A stretch of 64,000 bases of DNA from Bedellia somnulentella (GCA_963576735.1 OY755197.1:818501-882500); one strand, 5' to 3'; counted from the stretch's first letter, positions 1 to 11,823 are shown. Made by a program: numbers and translations. Notes: a model not told the origin generated them from the letters alone.

Positions 1-344
1 TGTGTTGCTTATTTTGTTATAGTGATAACTGATTCATTTTTATATAGTCAAGTCAAAAAAAAAAAAACATTATCAGCTTTGGATAACAATTATCTAAGAT
101 TTAAGGCTGTGGTATGGGAAAAATCTTGGATTCATCTTAAGTATATCTAAAATATGTCTACTTAATTTCCTTTAGGGTATGCAATGCAGAGATGACAAGT
201 CAAAATGAGGATGTTAGTGATGTAATATATTTATTATTTGTTGTCGAACGTTCGACTAGTGAATTTGATCGTCAAAACCATGCTTCGCACACGTGATAGT
301 AGGGTAACAATGAATTACAGTTTTTGGGAGATTTAGAAGTAAAA

Positions 345-486
345 CATACATACATATATAAACTCACGGCTTTTATCCCAAATAGGGGGCAGCCAGAGCT
401 TCAGAAATGGAAACTCTTCGCCTGCTTTTGGAAGCTGAGTGGGACATAGATTGTAAAATAATGGTAAGGTGGTGATGGGTCTTTTA
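345..486 (-). repeat. Family 1 retroposon fragment
   Basis: This 3'-end fragment with diverged sequence (CAGCCAGAGCTTCAGAAATG) keeps a CATACATACATATA tail. It lies directly before the full copy at 492-737 in the same orientation. Confidence 0.75.
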
Positions 487-491
487 TACAG

Positions 492-737
492 ACATACATA
501 CATATACTCACGGCTATAAATCCCTTAACGGGGTAGCCAGAGCTTTGGAATGAAAAAATCCTCAGCCACTTTTGGAAGTTGATTGGGGAAAAGATGGTAA
601 TAACACAGATAATATGTAATAATAAATGTTTTTGGTGACGGGTCTCCAACCACATCGCCCAAAAATCACTTAATAAGCCTCTATACCCACCCACGGGTAG
701 AAATGGGGTAGTGTTATTCTAAGCCGACACTACACGG
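492..737 (-). repeat. Family 1 (TATG)n-tailed retroposon, full length
   Basis: Family 1 runs from GCTGTGTAGTGTCGGCTTAG through AGAGGCGACTAAGGG, GCGATGCGGTTGGAGACC and CTTCCAAAAGTGGCTGAGGA to AGCCGTGAGTATATG and a (TATG)n tail. This copy is on the minus strand, with the tail to the left. A truncated tandem copy lies at 345-486. The family shows 5' truncation and 8-15 bp target duplications in the window, so it moves by target-primed reverse transcription. It has no clear tRNA A and B boxes and no coding capacity. Confidence 0.88.
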
Positions 738-738
738 C

Positions 739-1068
739 TCTTACAATCACTTAAAATCGTACCCATAGTAGTATACTTATAGTTCGTATTACACCCATGA
801 TGGGAAGACATAAAGTATTGTTATTTCTCGATCGAAGTACGCTATCTTCACTGCTAGAAGTAATTTTGAGAGGAGTAGATAAAATATGATACGACTTGCT
901 TTTAATTGCTTTATTGAATCATAGCGATGTCAAAATTATGATGGTAGTAAGTTGATATTGTTTTATGATTCGCATCTTTTATCCCGTTTTATACACAGTT
1001 TTTCAAATATATATTTTAAATCACCTTTAACCGTAACTAATAAGTGTAAGATGTTTTTTCGTACTTAA
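739..1068. other. Unassigned AT-rich sequence
   Basis: I see no gene, repeat end or splice signal I can support in this interval. Confidence 0.5.
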
Positions 1069-1301
1069 ACATACATATACTCACGGCTATAAATCCCTTG
1101 AAGTGGTAGCCAGAACTAGGGAATCAAAAATTCCTCAGCCACTTTTGGAAGTTGCGTGGGGAAAAGATGGTAAAATAAAGGTTGTTGGTGATGAGTCTCC
1201 AACCGCATCGCCCTTAAAAGCCCTAATTCCGTTAGTCGCCTCTTACGTACACCCACCGGAAGAAATGGGGTAGTGGCTATTCTAAGCTGACACTACACAG
1301 C
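1069..1301 (-). repeat. Family 1 retroposon
   Basis: Near full-length copy with a short tail (ACATACATATAC). Its 5' end is slightly diverged (AAGCTGACACTACACAGC). Confidence 0.85.
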
Positions 1302-1394
1302 AAATCGTACTTAAAATTTGTCAGAAACTTGTACGGTAATAGGGAAAGCGGCAATATATGATTATACCTTCCTTCCGAGTTCACTTAACGGCTC

Positions 1395-1556
1395 AAAGAT
1401 CACGCCGTTTATTTTCGAAGGGTTGGCAGAGTTGCTTTTGCTTCTGAACATCCACGTGATATTATATTGTCAACTGGTGTTCAGAGTACCCACGTCTTGC
1501 TAGGACAGTGTACTCACGTGATCGGGGGTAGGCCTATCGCCGTTTTGCACAAATAC
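1395..1556 (-). repeat. Family 2 SINE, 3' part, diverged
   Basis: Contains the conserved family 2 blocks CACGCCGTTTAT, GGTGTTCAGAGTACCCACG, GACAGTGTACTCACGTGAT and GGCCTATCGCCGTTTTG. The tRNA-like head is missing. Confidence 0.75.
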
Positions 1557-2080
1557 TTCTTTCTTAACATTTTTGAAATAAATAAGATAAGTTTTTGCGT
1601 AATTCTTTTAGACATAACCTATGCTCAGTGTTATAAGTAGACTATCGTTAATTTGATACACCAATAAATTATTCGAAGATCCTTTTCTATCACACATTAT
1701 TATTAGTTTTAGATTTCAATACAAAAATAAATAAGTTTTTCCGGACCTGATAAACACCCTACATCAAAATTCTGCGCTAAGCCAATCGTTCATCAACGAA
1801 ATAAAAAAATATGAATTTATTAGCATTTGTAAGTGCCACCGTCCATGATGATGATGACTTTGTAAACTGCGGTCTTACAATATTTGAGATCTCTAAAACA
1901 CTTCAAATAGGTAACTACGTACTCAATATACCACTAAATAAAGAGTCAATTACAGAGTTTAATATTAGGAAAAAAACTTCTACAGTCATAAATATCTTAA
2001 ATAGTAAAAAACTTAAAGTAATCATATTAACATAAATGTATAATTATATAATATAATTTACCAAGAGATAAGTGAATATA
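1557..2080. other. Unassigned AT-rich sequence
   Basis: A 74-codon plus-strand frame at 1811-2035 has AT-driven codon use, no family resemblance and no splice context. I do not call it a gene. Confidence 0.5.
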
Positions 2081-2289
2081 TACATACATACATACATATA
2101 CTCACGGCTCTAAATCCCTAGAAGGGGTAGCCAGAGCTAAGGAATTAGATTTTCCTCAGCCACTTTTGGAAAGTTGAGTAGGGATAAGGTGGTAAAATAA
2201 AGGTTGTTGGTGATGGGTCCCCAACCGCATCGCCCAAAAATCCCTCAGAAGTCCCAATAACGTAAGTCGCCTCTTACGTACACCCACCG
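2081..2289 (-). repeat. Family 1 retroposon, 5' part missing
   Basis: The copy stops at ACACCCACCG and abuts a second tail-end fragment at 2290-2368 (TATATACATACATACATATA then the 3' end). The pair looks like one insertion into the 5' part of another. Confidence 0.8.
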
Positions 2290-2368
2290 TATATACATAC
2301 ATACATATACTAACGGCTATAAATCCCTTAACGGGCTAGCCAGAGCTTTGGAATGAGAAACTCCTCAT
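2290..2368 (-). repeat. Family 1 retroposon, 3'-end fragment
   Basis: Short 3'-end piece with its own CATACATA tail, directly abutting the copy at 2081-2289. Confidence 0.75.
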
Positions 2369-2544
2369 AATTGAAAATATGCTTTATAATCTTAACACTT
2401 GTTCGCATTGGTTAAACAGTGAGTTCAGTAATGCTATCAAAACTTTATTTGCTTGAATTAATCCTTTCATATATACTCTTGAGTTGCAGAACTTAAAAAA
2501 TAATAATTATGAATAAACTAATAATTATTATGTTTATGTAAGGG

Positions 2545-2655
2545 AAGCAAGAGAGGTTTGTCAAGATCGTACTAAGTGGCGATCGATAGTCTCTGCCTAC
2601 CCCAATGGGAATAATGGGCGTGAGTATAAGTAAGTAAGTAAGTAAGTATGACTAA
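2545..2655 (+). repeat. Family 4 'TCTCTGCCTACCCC' repeat
   Basis: Reads GAGAGGTTTGTCAAGATCGT, GGCGATCGATAGTCTCTGCC, TACCCCAATGGGAATAATGG, GCGTGAGTATAAG and then a (TAAG)n tail. A LINE/SINE-type 3' end common in Lepidoptera. Confidence 0.75.
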
Positions 2656-2787
2656 ATAAAACTACATTTTTTACCAACGATAGACCTATTATGTCTATCG
2701 CTAATTATTACAGATACATAAACATTTAAATCAAAAAAAGGATGCCCTTAAAGGTGCGAAATCTTAATAATAATGGCATGTAAACAG

Positions 2788-2905
2788 ATTGACAGACGTT
2801 GCATAAAGGTCGAGAAGTTTGCCAATTTTGTACAACACGGCGATCCATGGTCTCTGCCTACCCCAATTGGAACCAATGGCGTGCGTATATGTATGGATTT
2901 ATACG
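2788..2905 (+). repeat. Family 4 repeat, diverged
   Basis: CGATCCATGGTCTCTGCCTA followed by CCCCAATTGGAACCAATGGC and GTGCGTATATGTATGG. A 64-codon frame over it is coincidental. Confidence 0.7.
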
Positions 2906-3289
2906 TTACACCTTATGTTTATCTTAATTTTAAAGTAACTCTTTATTTGATGATAAGAAATAAATAATTAGTTGAATAATCATATTTGTAGGTTTAAAGT
3001 AGATAAATCCCTATCAACGTCAGATCGGTCAAATAAAAAGTTTATGGCATTTTAATGGTTTGTTATTATTTTTTGCCTTTGAATAAATTAAAAGGTCAAT
3101 CTGAATAATTTAATCAGAGTTGAAGGTACTGTTATGTGACTTAATGTGACTCACGGATTTGTGAATTTTGTTTTAAGGTTTTTACATACTTGCGTCAGAT
3201 TCTTAGTCGCACCAATTATTTGCTCACATGCGAGACCAAAGTAACACAAATAAGCCTTGCTGTATAGTGCTGCTTACACATTGCTTCTA
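2906..3289. other. Unassigned AT-rich sequence
   Basis: No supported feature. ATGTGACTTAATGTGACTCA is a local short direct repeat. Confidence 0.5.
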
Positions 3290-3537
3290 CATACATACAT
3301 ACATATACTCACGGCTAAAAATCCCTAGAAGGGGTAGCCAGAGCTAAGGAATTAGAAATTCCTCAGCCACTTTTGGAAGTTGCGTGGGGAAAAGATGGTG
3401 AAATAAAGGTTGTTGGTGATGGGTCTCCAACCGCATCGCGCAAAAATCCCTTAAAAGCCCCAATACCGTTAGTCGCCTTTTACGTACAACCACCGAAAGA
3501 AAAGGGATAGTGCTATTCTAAGCCGACAATGCACAGC
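3290..3537 (-). repeat. Family 1 retroposon, full length
   Basis: Full copy with a (CATA)n tail; the far end reads AAGCCGACAATGCACAGC. Confidence 0.87.
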
Positions 3538-3599
3538 AATTATTCTACTACAGACTATGCTGCTTACTCATTTCTTCTACTACAGATATCGTCATAGGC

Positions 3600-3735
3600 G
3601 ACTTAAGAGTTTTCGGCTTTTTCAGTCATTGTTGGGCAGTGCTACTAGAGACCCATCAAAATCCTTTATTTAATAATTATTTCCCAACTTAACATCTAAA
3701 AGTGGCTGAGGCATTTCAAATTCATAAGGATCCAA
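3600..3735 (+). repeat. Family 1 retroposon, old diverged copy
   Basis: CTAGAGACCCATCAAAATCC, CCCAACTTAACATC and AAAAGTGGCTGAGGCATTTC are recognisable; both ends are worn away. Confidence 0.6.
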
Positions 3736-3873
3736 AAAAATGTTTAGAAAGGTTGCTTATCCATCTCTACCCAAAAATAGGTTAGTGGTCTAAGCTTACA
3801 AGAGTAATGTTATCATATCTTCTATAAGTGTTTACTATTGTTTAAAATTTAAATATAATAAATCATTTATTTC

Positions 3874-3955
3874 GTGCGAAGTGGCGATCAATAGTCTCTG
3901 CCTACCCCAATGGGAACTAATGGCGTGAGTATATGTATGTATGTATGTATTTATT
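3874..3955 (+). repeat. Family 4 repeat
   Basis: AGTGGCGATCAATAGTCTCT, GCCTACCCCAATGGGAACTA, ATGGCGTGAGTATATG and a (TATG)n tail. Confidence 0.75.
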
Positions 3956-5430
3956 TCAGGCAACAGGACCCATATAATATTAGTAAAACTTAGCCAATGT
4001 TAGTATTTTACAAAGAAGTAGGCAGAGGTTTTGACATCTGATGCGCAGCCCTGAAGCGCCGGAACACAAGTGAACGCAATCGCAGGTCTGTAACCAGCCT
4101 AAAACAATAATAGTCTCGCGTGGAACCAGTCAAAGGACACAAAAACTCACTGACCCAATAATTTTAAACAAAAAAAATACAAAAAACCTTTACGACACCG
4201 TTTTATGTTTTTTTATTGTTTAAATGATTTTCAAACATTAAAAAAATGTCTAAAGAAGCGAATACAAAAAGCGATATGAAAATTTGTTTTTGGTCGCGTG
4301 GCAGCTTTTTGTTGAAGTAAAATTTTACATACATTGTGCTTTTTGTTAACTGAACTTTGTATTTTTTTTCTCAAACTAAATATATGATTATAACTGGACA
4401 TCTTACTTGATATCTTCATATCTTTCAATTCTCATTTAGAAATTCATTTATTGGTATTTTTTCACGAAAGTCGTAAAGGCCATTCGGGATGTGAAGGTCT
4501 GGGTTTTTTATACAACTAAAATATTGTAGTTTTGTAGAATCCTGACAAATTTTCTCTAGATTTCAATACATTCATCAACGTTTTTTTACAAGCTCTTATA
4601 CATTAATCATTTTGTATTCCACAACGTTTTCTTACGGGGTATAAAATGTTCTTTATTCGTCCTTTTCAACTAACACTGCCAGGAAAATTGTCTGGGTATA
4701 TTATGTCAAGATTTTATACATATTGATAGATACAATATTGTCAAAAGATTTGGCATCCTGTAATTGAAGTTTTAGGTGATCTAATGTGATAGTAAAAAAA
4801 CTGAACATCCAATTAATAACTCTATTGTAAAAATTTAAATCTTCTTAAAATTATAATAGCAATCATTCTAACCACCATATTAACATAGCTTTAACACCTA
4901 TACAGCCTACTCAACGTTTTCCGCTTCCGTCTTTCAAGCCGTAATTATTTTTATATATAATAAACTCAACTTTAAGGTTGATTTTCGTTATAGTGTGCTA
5001 ACTTTCAGACAGAGCCACTAATTTATTAGGTAGAAATGTCTGTAAGAACAGAAAAAATTAGGAACAATGAATTTTTGAATATCTATTGGATACCATGGTT
5101 TAAGGTTTTCCCACTTATCACTAAAAACCCTTGTTTCCTAAGAGGCCTTATACGTTACAGCAAGCCACGTGCGTAAAAAAGAATAGTAATATTCTAATCC
5201 AACACATCACGATAAAACTATCCATTTATATCATTCTAATCCATCGATTTCTTTTATCCTAACTATTAAACATTTCATCCTAAATAATTACAAAATTTAA
5301 GCTACACACGGAATAGTTAGTCAAGATATCCGTGATTGCATTCAAGTTGGAGTTTCTCGTGTATAATTTATAATACGTTTTGATGATATAATAGTTGGCA
5401 GCGGCAAGGTCAGACTAGACCGAAAATCAG
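3956..5430. other. Unassigned sequence, mostly AT-rich
   Basis: 4020-4140 is GC-richer (GCGCAGCCCTGAAGCGCCGG) but shows no open frame with splice sites. A 65-codon minus-strand frame (4231-4428) has no family resemblance. Nothing else is supported. Confidence 0.45.
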
Positions 5431-5434
5431 GTTT

Positions 5435-5520
5435 GGTCCCCCCCGCCCCGCCCCGGGCCCCGCGCGGGTCTCGTATGACGGAGCGCTTGCGCATGACGAG
5501 TATGCGGTGTACGTTTTGCT
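5435..5520. other. Isolated very GC-rich island
   Basis: A C-run and C/G blocks (CCCCCCCGCCCCGCCCCGGG then CCCCGCGCGGGTC) are followed by GGAGCGCTTGCGCATGACG, in otherwise AT-rich DNA. It contains Sp1-like GC boxes and NRF-1-like GCGCATG. Confidence 0.45.
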
Positions 5521-5584
5521 AGCTGATCTATAGTAATATGAATCTAAAGGAAAAAAATACTCAACTCAAATTCAAACGTTCATA

Positions 5585-5735
5585 CTGTACAACCCTGAAT
5601 GGGTTAGCAGGGGTACTAATACTTCTGAAGATCACGTGATATTGTCACCTGATGATTGTATAGGCTCCACCCGGGATTTGAACCCACGCCTATCTGCATG
5701 CTAGGCGGGTGTTCAACCCATTGAGCTATCCTAAC
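5585..5735 (-). repeat. Family 2 SINE with internal deletion, tRNA head retained
   Basis: The 3' block (GGTACTAATACTTCTGAAGA) jumps to the tRNA-like head, whose B box CGGGATTTGAACCC and A-box region CCCATTGAGCTATC are visible on the plus strand as reverse complement. Confidence 0.75.
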
Positions 5736-6319
5736 GTATTTAATTGTATAAGATAATTATGACAGAGGTTTATAATATAGATAGAAGAGTTTGAAAACTT
5801 TATTATGAATTAAAGGAGATATGGCGGAAGAAAGGGAACTAAAACTTTCATCACATTTTATTTGAAGTTAATCTGACTGCAGTGAATAATATCAAAGTAA
5901 AATATAAATATTTACATAGAGTACCATTAATAAAAAATATATTAAAAATATGTTTTTAAGTTTGAAAGTTCTCAAATAAGCGTCCTAATGTAAACTATAA
6001 TTTAATGCTATATTTTCTTGGGAACTAATTTTTTGGGCTGTTATTTAAAGATTCGAGATGTTATTATGATTAGTTGAAAAACATTTTGAGCAGTTATTTA
6101 ATTTAATGGCGGTTGAATAATTATTGTGACAGTAAAACATAGACAGTAATAAAAAATATATTAGTCGGTTATTTTCTCATACAATGTCAATTCTAAAAAT
6201 AATTGAGTAGTCCAATAATTAAATGGTCGGTTAAAATGATGGAATGGGCAGTTCAATAAATAGTTCGGCAAATAGTAACGATGCAAGCCCGTTTGTATGT
6301 ATACTTGCTCGCTTGTTTG

Positions 6320-6392
6320 CATGTCGGGGGGTGCAGGGGGGCAGAGCCCCCCTGCTTGGGGGGGTCGGGGGGCGAAAGCCCCCTGCAGACAA
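6320..6392. other. Two GC-rich hairpins in the core of the fold-back element
   Basis: GCAGGGGGGC and GCCCCCCTGC pair around AGA. The next stem, GGGGGC, pairs with GCCCCC around a GAAA tetraloop. Confidence 0.6.
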
Positions 6393-6413
6393 AGAAAAGC
6401 TAGGTGGTCACAT

Positions 6414-6440
6414 TTAATTAGGTTAGGTTAGGTTAGATTA
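6414..6440 (+). repeat. Short TTAGG (insect telomere-type) run
   Basis: Three perfect TTAGG units followed by TTAGA, beside CGAGCGAGCGTAGCGCAGCG. Too short for a telomere; probably part of the element. Confidence 0.6.
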
Positions 6441-7002
6441 TGTATAAAACGAGCGAGCGTAGCGCAGCGGAGCGAGCCCTAAATGCCTGATGCATGCCTA
6501 TATGCATCCCTACATGCTTACTTACTTTATAGAATTGCTTAGAATGAGATTTCTTACCGACAAATTCCGATTTATTACTGCCCACGCGTAACCGCCCATT
6601 CAATATTTTTAACAGCCCATTTAATTATTTTCCTACTCAATTATATATTCACTGAACCATTTCATTATTTTTTATTACTCATTTTTGTTTACTTTACTGC
6701 TTACTTTTAACTGCTGATCTAGTTATTAAACGTGCCATTTATAATTTTTAACTTACCAAAACCGCTATATACAACTGCCTCTTTAAATCAGTGCCTATTT
6801 TCTTCAAATCTATACAATCATATATTAAGATACCCTTAAGAAATAAGTATATTTCTTATTTGACGGGATTTTTTGAACCCAAAAATCATCATACAGTGTC
6901 CGCTAGAGTAACGTACACTCTTCTTCTATTCGGAATTCATCAAAATACGCGCCAACGACTAACAAACCCGGAGCCGCAACCATAAGTCATATTTTAGATC
7001 GC

Positions 7003-7068
7003 ACATGTGTGTGTATTTGTGTGTGAGTTTGTGTGTATATTTGTGTGTGAAATTGTGTGTGTGGTGTG
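7003..7068. repeat. Imperfect GT microsatellite
   Basis: Runs of TGTGTGTG are broken by TATT, AGTT and AAAT. Confidence 0.8.
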
Positions 7069-7145
7069 CATTTTAGATAAAATATTTGCATCTTGGTTTT
7101 CGGACTAGTGGCGTTGAAGTCTTTAGTATGAAGTTATTTTACATA

Positions 7146-7365
7146 GCTGTGTAGTGTTATCTTAGAATAACACTACCCCATTTCTACCCGTGGATGTTTA
7201 TAAGACACCTCTTAAGTCACCACTTAAGGGTGTTGCAGCTTTTTAAGTGATTGTATGGTAATGCGGTTGGAGGCCCATCAAAAACAATTATTTTATAATA
7301 AAATCATTCCCCCCCCTATCAACTTTCAAAAGTAGCTTCGGAATAAGAATCCGTAGCTTAAGCTG
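7146..7365 (+). repeat. Family 1 retroposon, diverged, tail lost
   Basis: Starts GCTGTGTAGTGTTATCTTAG and keeps GCGGTTGGAGGCCCATC. The 3' end fades near AAGTAGCTTCGG. Confidence 0.75.
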
Positions 7366-7629
7366 TTATACTTAGTTATAATTCCACTTATGCCTAACCA
7401 GAACATTAAGTAGAAAAGCACTAAAACGCCCCAAACCCTCATATCGCGAAAATAAATGGTTTTTTTTTCAGCCGACAGTTTACAAATATAGAATTATATA
7501 TAAATTCTTCGGTATAGGATCTAAGAAGAAAATACTGGTAAAAGGCATTAACAACTAGTGAAGCAAGACACACTTTTCTCAAAGTTCTATCCAAAAACAG
7601 TTTTGAATTGACAAGATCGAAATATTTAA
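7366..7629. other. Unassigned sequence
   Basis: Nothing supported. Confidence 0.5.
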
Positions 7630-7797
7630 TAAGGGATTTTTGGGCGATGCGGTTGGAGACCCATCACCAACAACCTTTACTTTACCATCTCTTCCCCATA
7701 CAACTTTCCAAAAGTGGCTGAGGAATTTCTAATTCCACAGCTCTGGCTACCCCTTTAAGGGATTTATAGCCGTGAGTATATGTATGTATGTATGTAT
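7630..7797 (+). repeat. Family 1 retroposon, 5'-truncated
   Basis: Starts inside the family at AAGGGATTTTTGGGCGATGC and runs to a (TATG)n tail. Confidence 0.85.
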
Positions 7798-9065
7798 AAT
7801 ATCACTACCTTATAGCCCGTGGGTCTTACAAGAGAAACCTAGTTTGTAATACAGGAAATAGTGCAAGCGTCTCTTGGCCGAAAATAATTCATATCCTTTT
7901 TTTTCAATTAATAAGTTATTGTGTCAGATGAATTGTTCATTTTGCAGCTTTGGATACCTAATTACTTTTGGTATTAAAGGAATAAGTATGTATATTTTTT
8001 TTCGTCCGTATAAAAGTTTACCTATGTAAGTTAAGTTAATAAAATACGTATCTAACAGTTTAGAATTACAATTATTATAATGTACTTATTTCTTAGTAAT
8101 TCAGCAAGTGAATAATAATTTTAATACTATCAAAAATAACCCTTTGGTTATGTGGAACTAAAAAGAAAATCTCCAAAAAATTATAAAATAAGTGCGAGAC
8201 GCTCATAACTAAAAATCAAAGATCTATAGATCCAAAACCAACTAACGCCACCTAGAAATAAACACTCGAACTACCATTAGTTCATTAGATCACCGTTAGA
8301 TGCCGCCCTAAGACAAACAAAGTTTCTTCGTCGCTGTTAATGCTAATGTATTCTGGGAATTTGAATACAATTATTTAAATTGGCTATCTGTATGTCGTTA
8401 GTGACAATCACAGTAATTCAGATGTTATTTATACTTCGCTTATTAAGATTAAAGATTATACCTTTGGTGTCATTTATTCTGCAAATATTTCAGCAACTTA
8501 CCTAAAAAAAAAAGAAAACAATTTCATTTTGGATTTTCATATTATAATTCATTCGGGTGTGAAAATTGTAAGGGCGTGGAGGTCAATCAAATAAATACTA
8601 AAAAAATATGGTTGAATTCCGATGGTGGGTTAGTCAGTTAGTCGAAACGTTGTTGTCAAACATTATTTTCCGTTTTAACGTTTCAAATGTCATTAGTTAA
8701 ATGTGCACCAAAAACAATCCTGCCTTATTTTAATGGTAATAGAAACATGAAAATCACAAAAAAATTAGTGCACTGAAAAGGTAAAAGGAACACGTTCAAA
8801 GGAAAACGTTTCTTAAATATACCAAATTTTGTGAGTATTTGTAGAGCTTTGAAACGAATGAGTTTTGAATAGGATGAACATACATAATAGAAATATCTTA
8901 CTTTATTACCCACATCTATGCTTATTACCATATCACTAGAACGAACAAAATATATAAATGTACCTATAAATAAACGTAAACCATGTACTGTCGAAATTGC
9001 GCGGTTATAATAAGTATGCTGCACAGACCCAACAAAAACCACAAACACACACAGTGCTCATTTTT
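7798..9065. other. Unassigned AT-rich sequence
   Basis: The longest frame (107 codons, minus strand 9048-8725) overlaps no repeat but has no recognisable domain or splice context. I see no supported gene. Confidence 0.45.
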
Positions 9066-9328
9066 GCTGTGTAGTCTCGGCTTAGAATAGCACTACCCCA
9101 TTTCTTCCGGTGGGTGTACGTAAGAGGCGACTAACGGTATTGGGGCTTTTAAGGGATTTTTGGGCGATGAGGTTGGAGACCCATCACCAATAATACTTTA
9201 CCTTACCTTACCTTTATTTTACCATCTTTTCCCCACCTAATTTTCCAAAAGTGGCTGAGGAATTTCCAATTCCTTAGCCTCTGGCTACCCCACCTAGGGA
9301 TTTATAGCCGTGAGTATATGTATGTATG
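9066..9328 (+). repeat. Family 1 retroposon, full length
   Basis: Complete copy with a small internal expansion of TTACCTTACC. Confidence 0.88.
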
Positions 9329-10900
9329 AAATAACAATCAATTTAATAAGGATGCAAAACACATATTAAGATGATCGAAAAATCATCCCTCACTAAGAGT
9401 TTTTTTTCTTTTAATTCTTACAGTATGTGTACGGGAGATTTATTGTATATGCATGAAGAAAAAAAGGCAGTCAGATATTTTAATTCAACTATTGAGTATC
9501 AAGATTAAATCATAAATATTTTGTTTCAATTTAACATCTTACACAAAATCAGATAACGCATGTCGTGTGTGCGTTATACCTTTAAGGTTACTTTATAGCA
9601 TTTCATTATAAGAATTTGTCTCCTATTTTCAAATTGATCTCATTTAGGAAACACGGCAAATATATTGTATCCCACCAAAAACATTCTATAAACAATTAGC
9701 CAAGGTGGAGCTGCTATTTTATCTCTAAAAAGTTATGAAATCTATTGCCAAACGTAAGGTTCCTTACTGATTTCTTTATTTCTTATAGATATGATGATGA
9801 CTGTACGAATACTTGTACCAACTAACTTATAAAAACATTTGAAGGTTATTTCCTATATTCATTTCCGAGTTAATATCCGTTAAATTATGCATACCTATAT
9901 TCTATAAAATATATCAGTTAATTTAGCGAAAATAATGCATGAACCAGTTCACCATTATTCTATAGACTCCAATACAAAGAAACTGCAAAAACTATATGTT
10001 CCCACAATAAAAACTAGAATAAAATAATTTGCATACGTTCCATCATTAATTTTACTTTGCACATTTTTTAGGAGCATCTCACCCTATGGTAAATGAATAG
10101 ATTTAACACAAAAAGATGGCATTAAAATAAAAGATTACGCTGTATCCCGTATTTGCATATTTTACTGGGACCTGTGAGAATCCATACCGCAAGACAGCCG
10201 TTGTCCCTAAATTCTTGTAAATATATGCAAGACGTACACAATAAGGAATATTTTTTGTTTATCACTTACGTATAGAAGTGGGTTTTAGACTTTGTTTTTT
10301 TCTTCACACGCCGATTTGCATAGCTAGTTTCACCCTTTAGCGAAATATGCGTTTTTTTGTATGGTGGTGTCTTTGGAGTCTGTTTACCGAGAGCTTTATT
10401 TTAAGGATGAGGAATTTTTAATTCGGTTTGGGGCAGGTTTTTTTTATGTATTGTCTGTTTCATTAGTGATGCTTGTGAGAGTTCGGAACAGAGGTGGTCT
10501 TTTATTAATGTTCTTTGAATAATTAAGCCACCGTTAGAAATAAAAAGTCCGTGGGGACACTCGTTTGCCTTTGTATTCCAGTTTGGATGCGCCAGACATG
10601 ATTACTTCTTATTATACTTGATGAATATTTAGTCTTTTTTTGTTCCTTGATTTTTGCCAACGGGTCGTTTGTAATTAAAAAAACGTGAGAAAAGTGTAAG
10701 GATGTCCGCATTCAAAGCAGGAATGAGATATCATTTTATTTTATTCATGTAACGGTTTTTAGTTTTTTTATTTTTTTGTGTACACTTTTAGTTTTTTTAT
10801 AATATGATTTGCATTAGCTTAAGAAAGGGTTAATTAACGGTTAGTTTAGCCGTTAAGTAGTACTTGAAATTTAAGTATAACTTGATTTTTTAACATATAA
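9329..10900. other. Unassigned AT-rich sequence
   Basis: About 1.6 kb with no repeat end, gene or RNA that I can support. Confidence 0.45.
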
Positions 10901-11122
10901 CATACATACTCACGGCTATGAATCCCATGAAGGGGTAGCCAAAGCTAGGGGATCGAAATTCCTCAGCCACTTTTGGAAGTTGCGTGGGGAAAAGATGGTG
11001 GAATAAAGGTTGTTGATGATAGGTCTCCAACCGTATCGCCCAAAAATCCCTCGTTAGTCGCCTCTTACGTACACCCACCGGGAGAAATGGGGTAATGTTA
11101 TTCTAAGCCGACACTACACAGC
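10901..11122 (-). repeat. Family 1 retroposon
   Basis: Near full length, with a small deletion before the TCGTTAGTCGCCTC block. Confidence 0.87.
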
Positions 11123-11394
11123 ATATAAATAAGTGCAATATTTGGAATATAAAGTATGAAGGTAGAGTGTTGTTTTTTCTGACATTCATAAGAAATTAGG
11201 CCATTTGATATTCACATTTGGGGTATATTCACATTTCGTCTAGACGGATATTCATATGGGTTTTTTGCTAATATGTATAATTTAGTAATTAAATAGGTTG
11301 GGAGAACATTATATAGTGCCTAGTATAAATAAAGCATGATCGTCGATTTTATTTTCTTAGAGCTTGAAGTATTGAACAATTGATGAAGTTTGAT

Positions 11395-11639
11395 CATACA
11401 TACATATACTCACGGCTATAAATCCCTAGAAGGGGTAGCCAGAGCTAAGGAATTAGAAATTTCTCAGCCACTTTTGGAAAGTTGAGTGGGGAAAAGATGG
11501 TAAAATAAAGGTTGTTGGTGATGGGTCTCCAGCCGCATCGCCCAATATTCCCTTAAAAGACCCAATACCGTTAGTCGCCTCTTACGTGCACCCACCGGAA
11601 GAAATGGGGTAGTGTTATTCTAAGCCGGTACAACACAGC
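11395..11639 (-). repeat. Family 1 retroposon, full length
   Basis: Full copy; the far end reads TAAGCCGGTACAACACAGC. Confidence 0.88.
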
Positions 11640-11823
11640 TCAGTTTGATCAGTTTCATTATATTAGCGCTCATGATTTTGACATTAAATCTCTGATTTAT
11701 GTGTCAGAGCAGATTCATTTTAAATATTTTTCTCTTAGGTATCAGCTTCTTAGAACAAACGCTTCATACTCTTTCATACAAGTATCTATTTGGTTTTTCT
11801 TTTACTTAAACCATAATATATTT

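Larger units (their letters stand above)
5980..6830. mobile_element. Fold-back-like element: inverted arrays of a short unit around a GC-rich core
   Basis: The left array (6024-6262) repeats a degenerate TGGGCAGTTNAATAA unit, for example TGGGCTGTTATTTAA, TGAGCAGTTATTTAA and TGGGCAGTTCAATAAA. The right array (6580-6830) repeats its reverse complement (TTACTGCCCA, AACCGCCCATTCAA, AACAGCCCATTTAATT). The GC-rich core at 6300-6480 holds two hairpins and a TTAGG run. No coding region is present, so if mobile it is non-autonomous. Confidence 0.55.

Noticed and set aside
6414..6440. Telomere or interstitial telomeric tract
   Set aside because: Only three TTAGG units within a larger element-like structure.
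8725..9048. 107-codon minus-strand frame
   Set aside because: Outside repeats, but no recognisable domain, biased towards AT-rich codons, no splice or start context worth a call.
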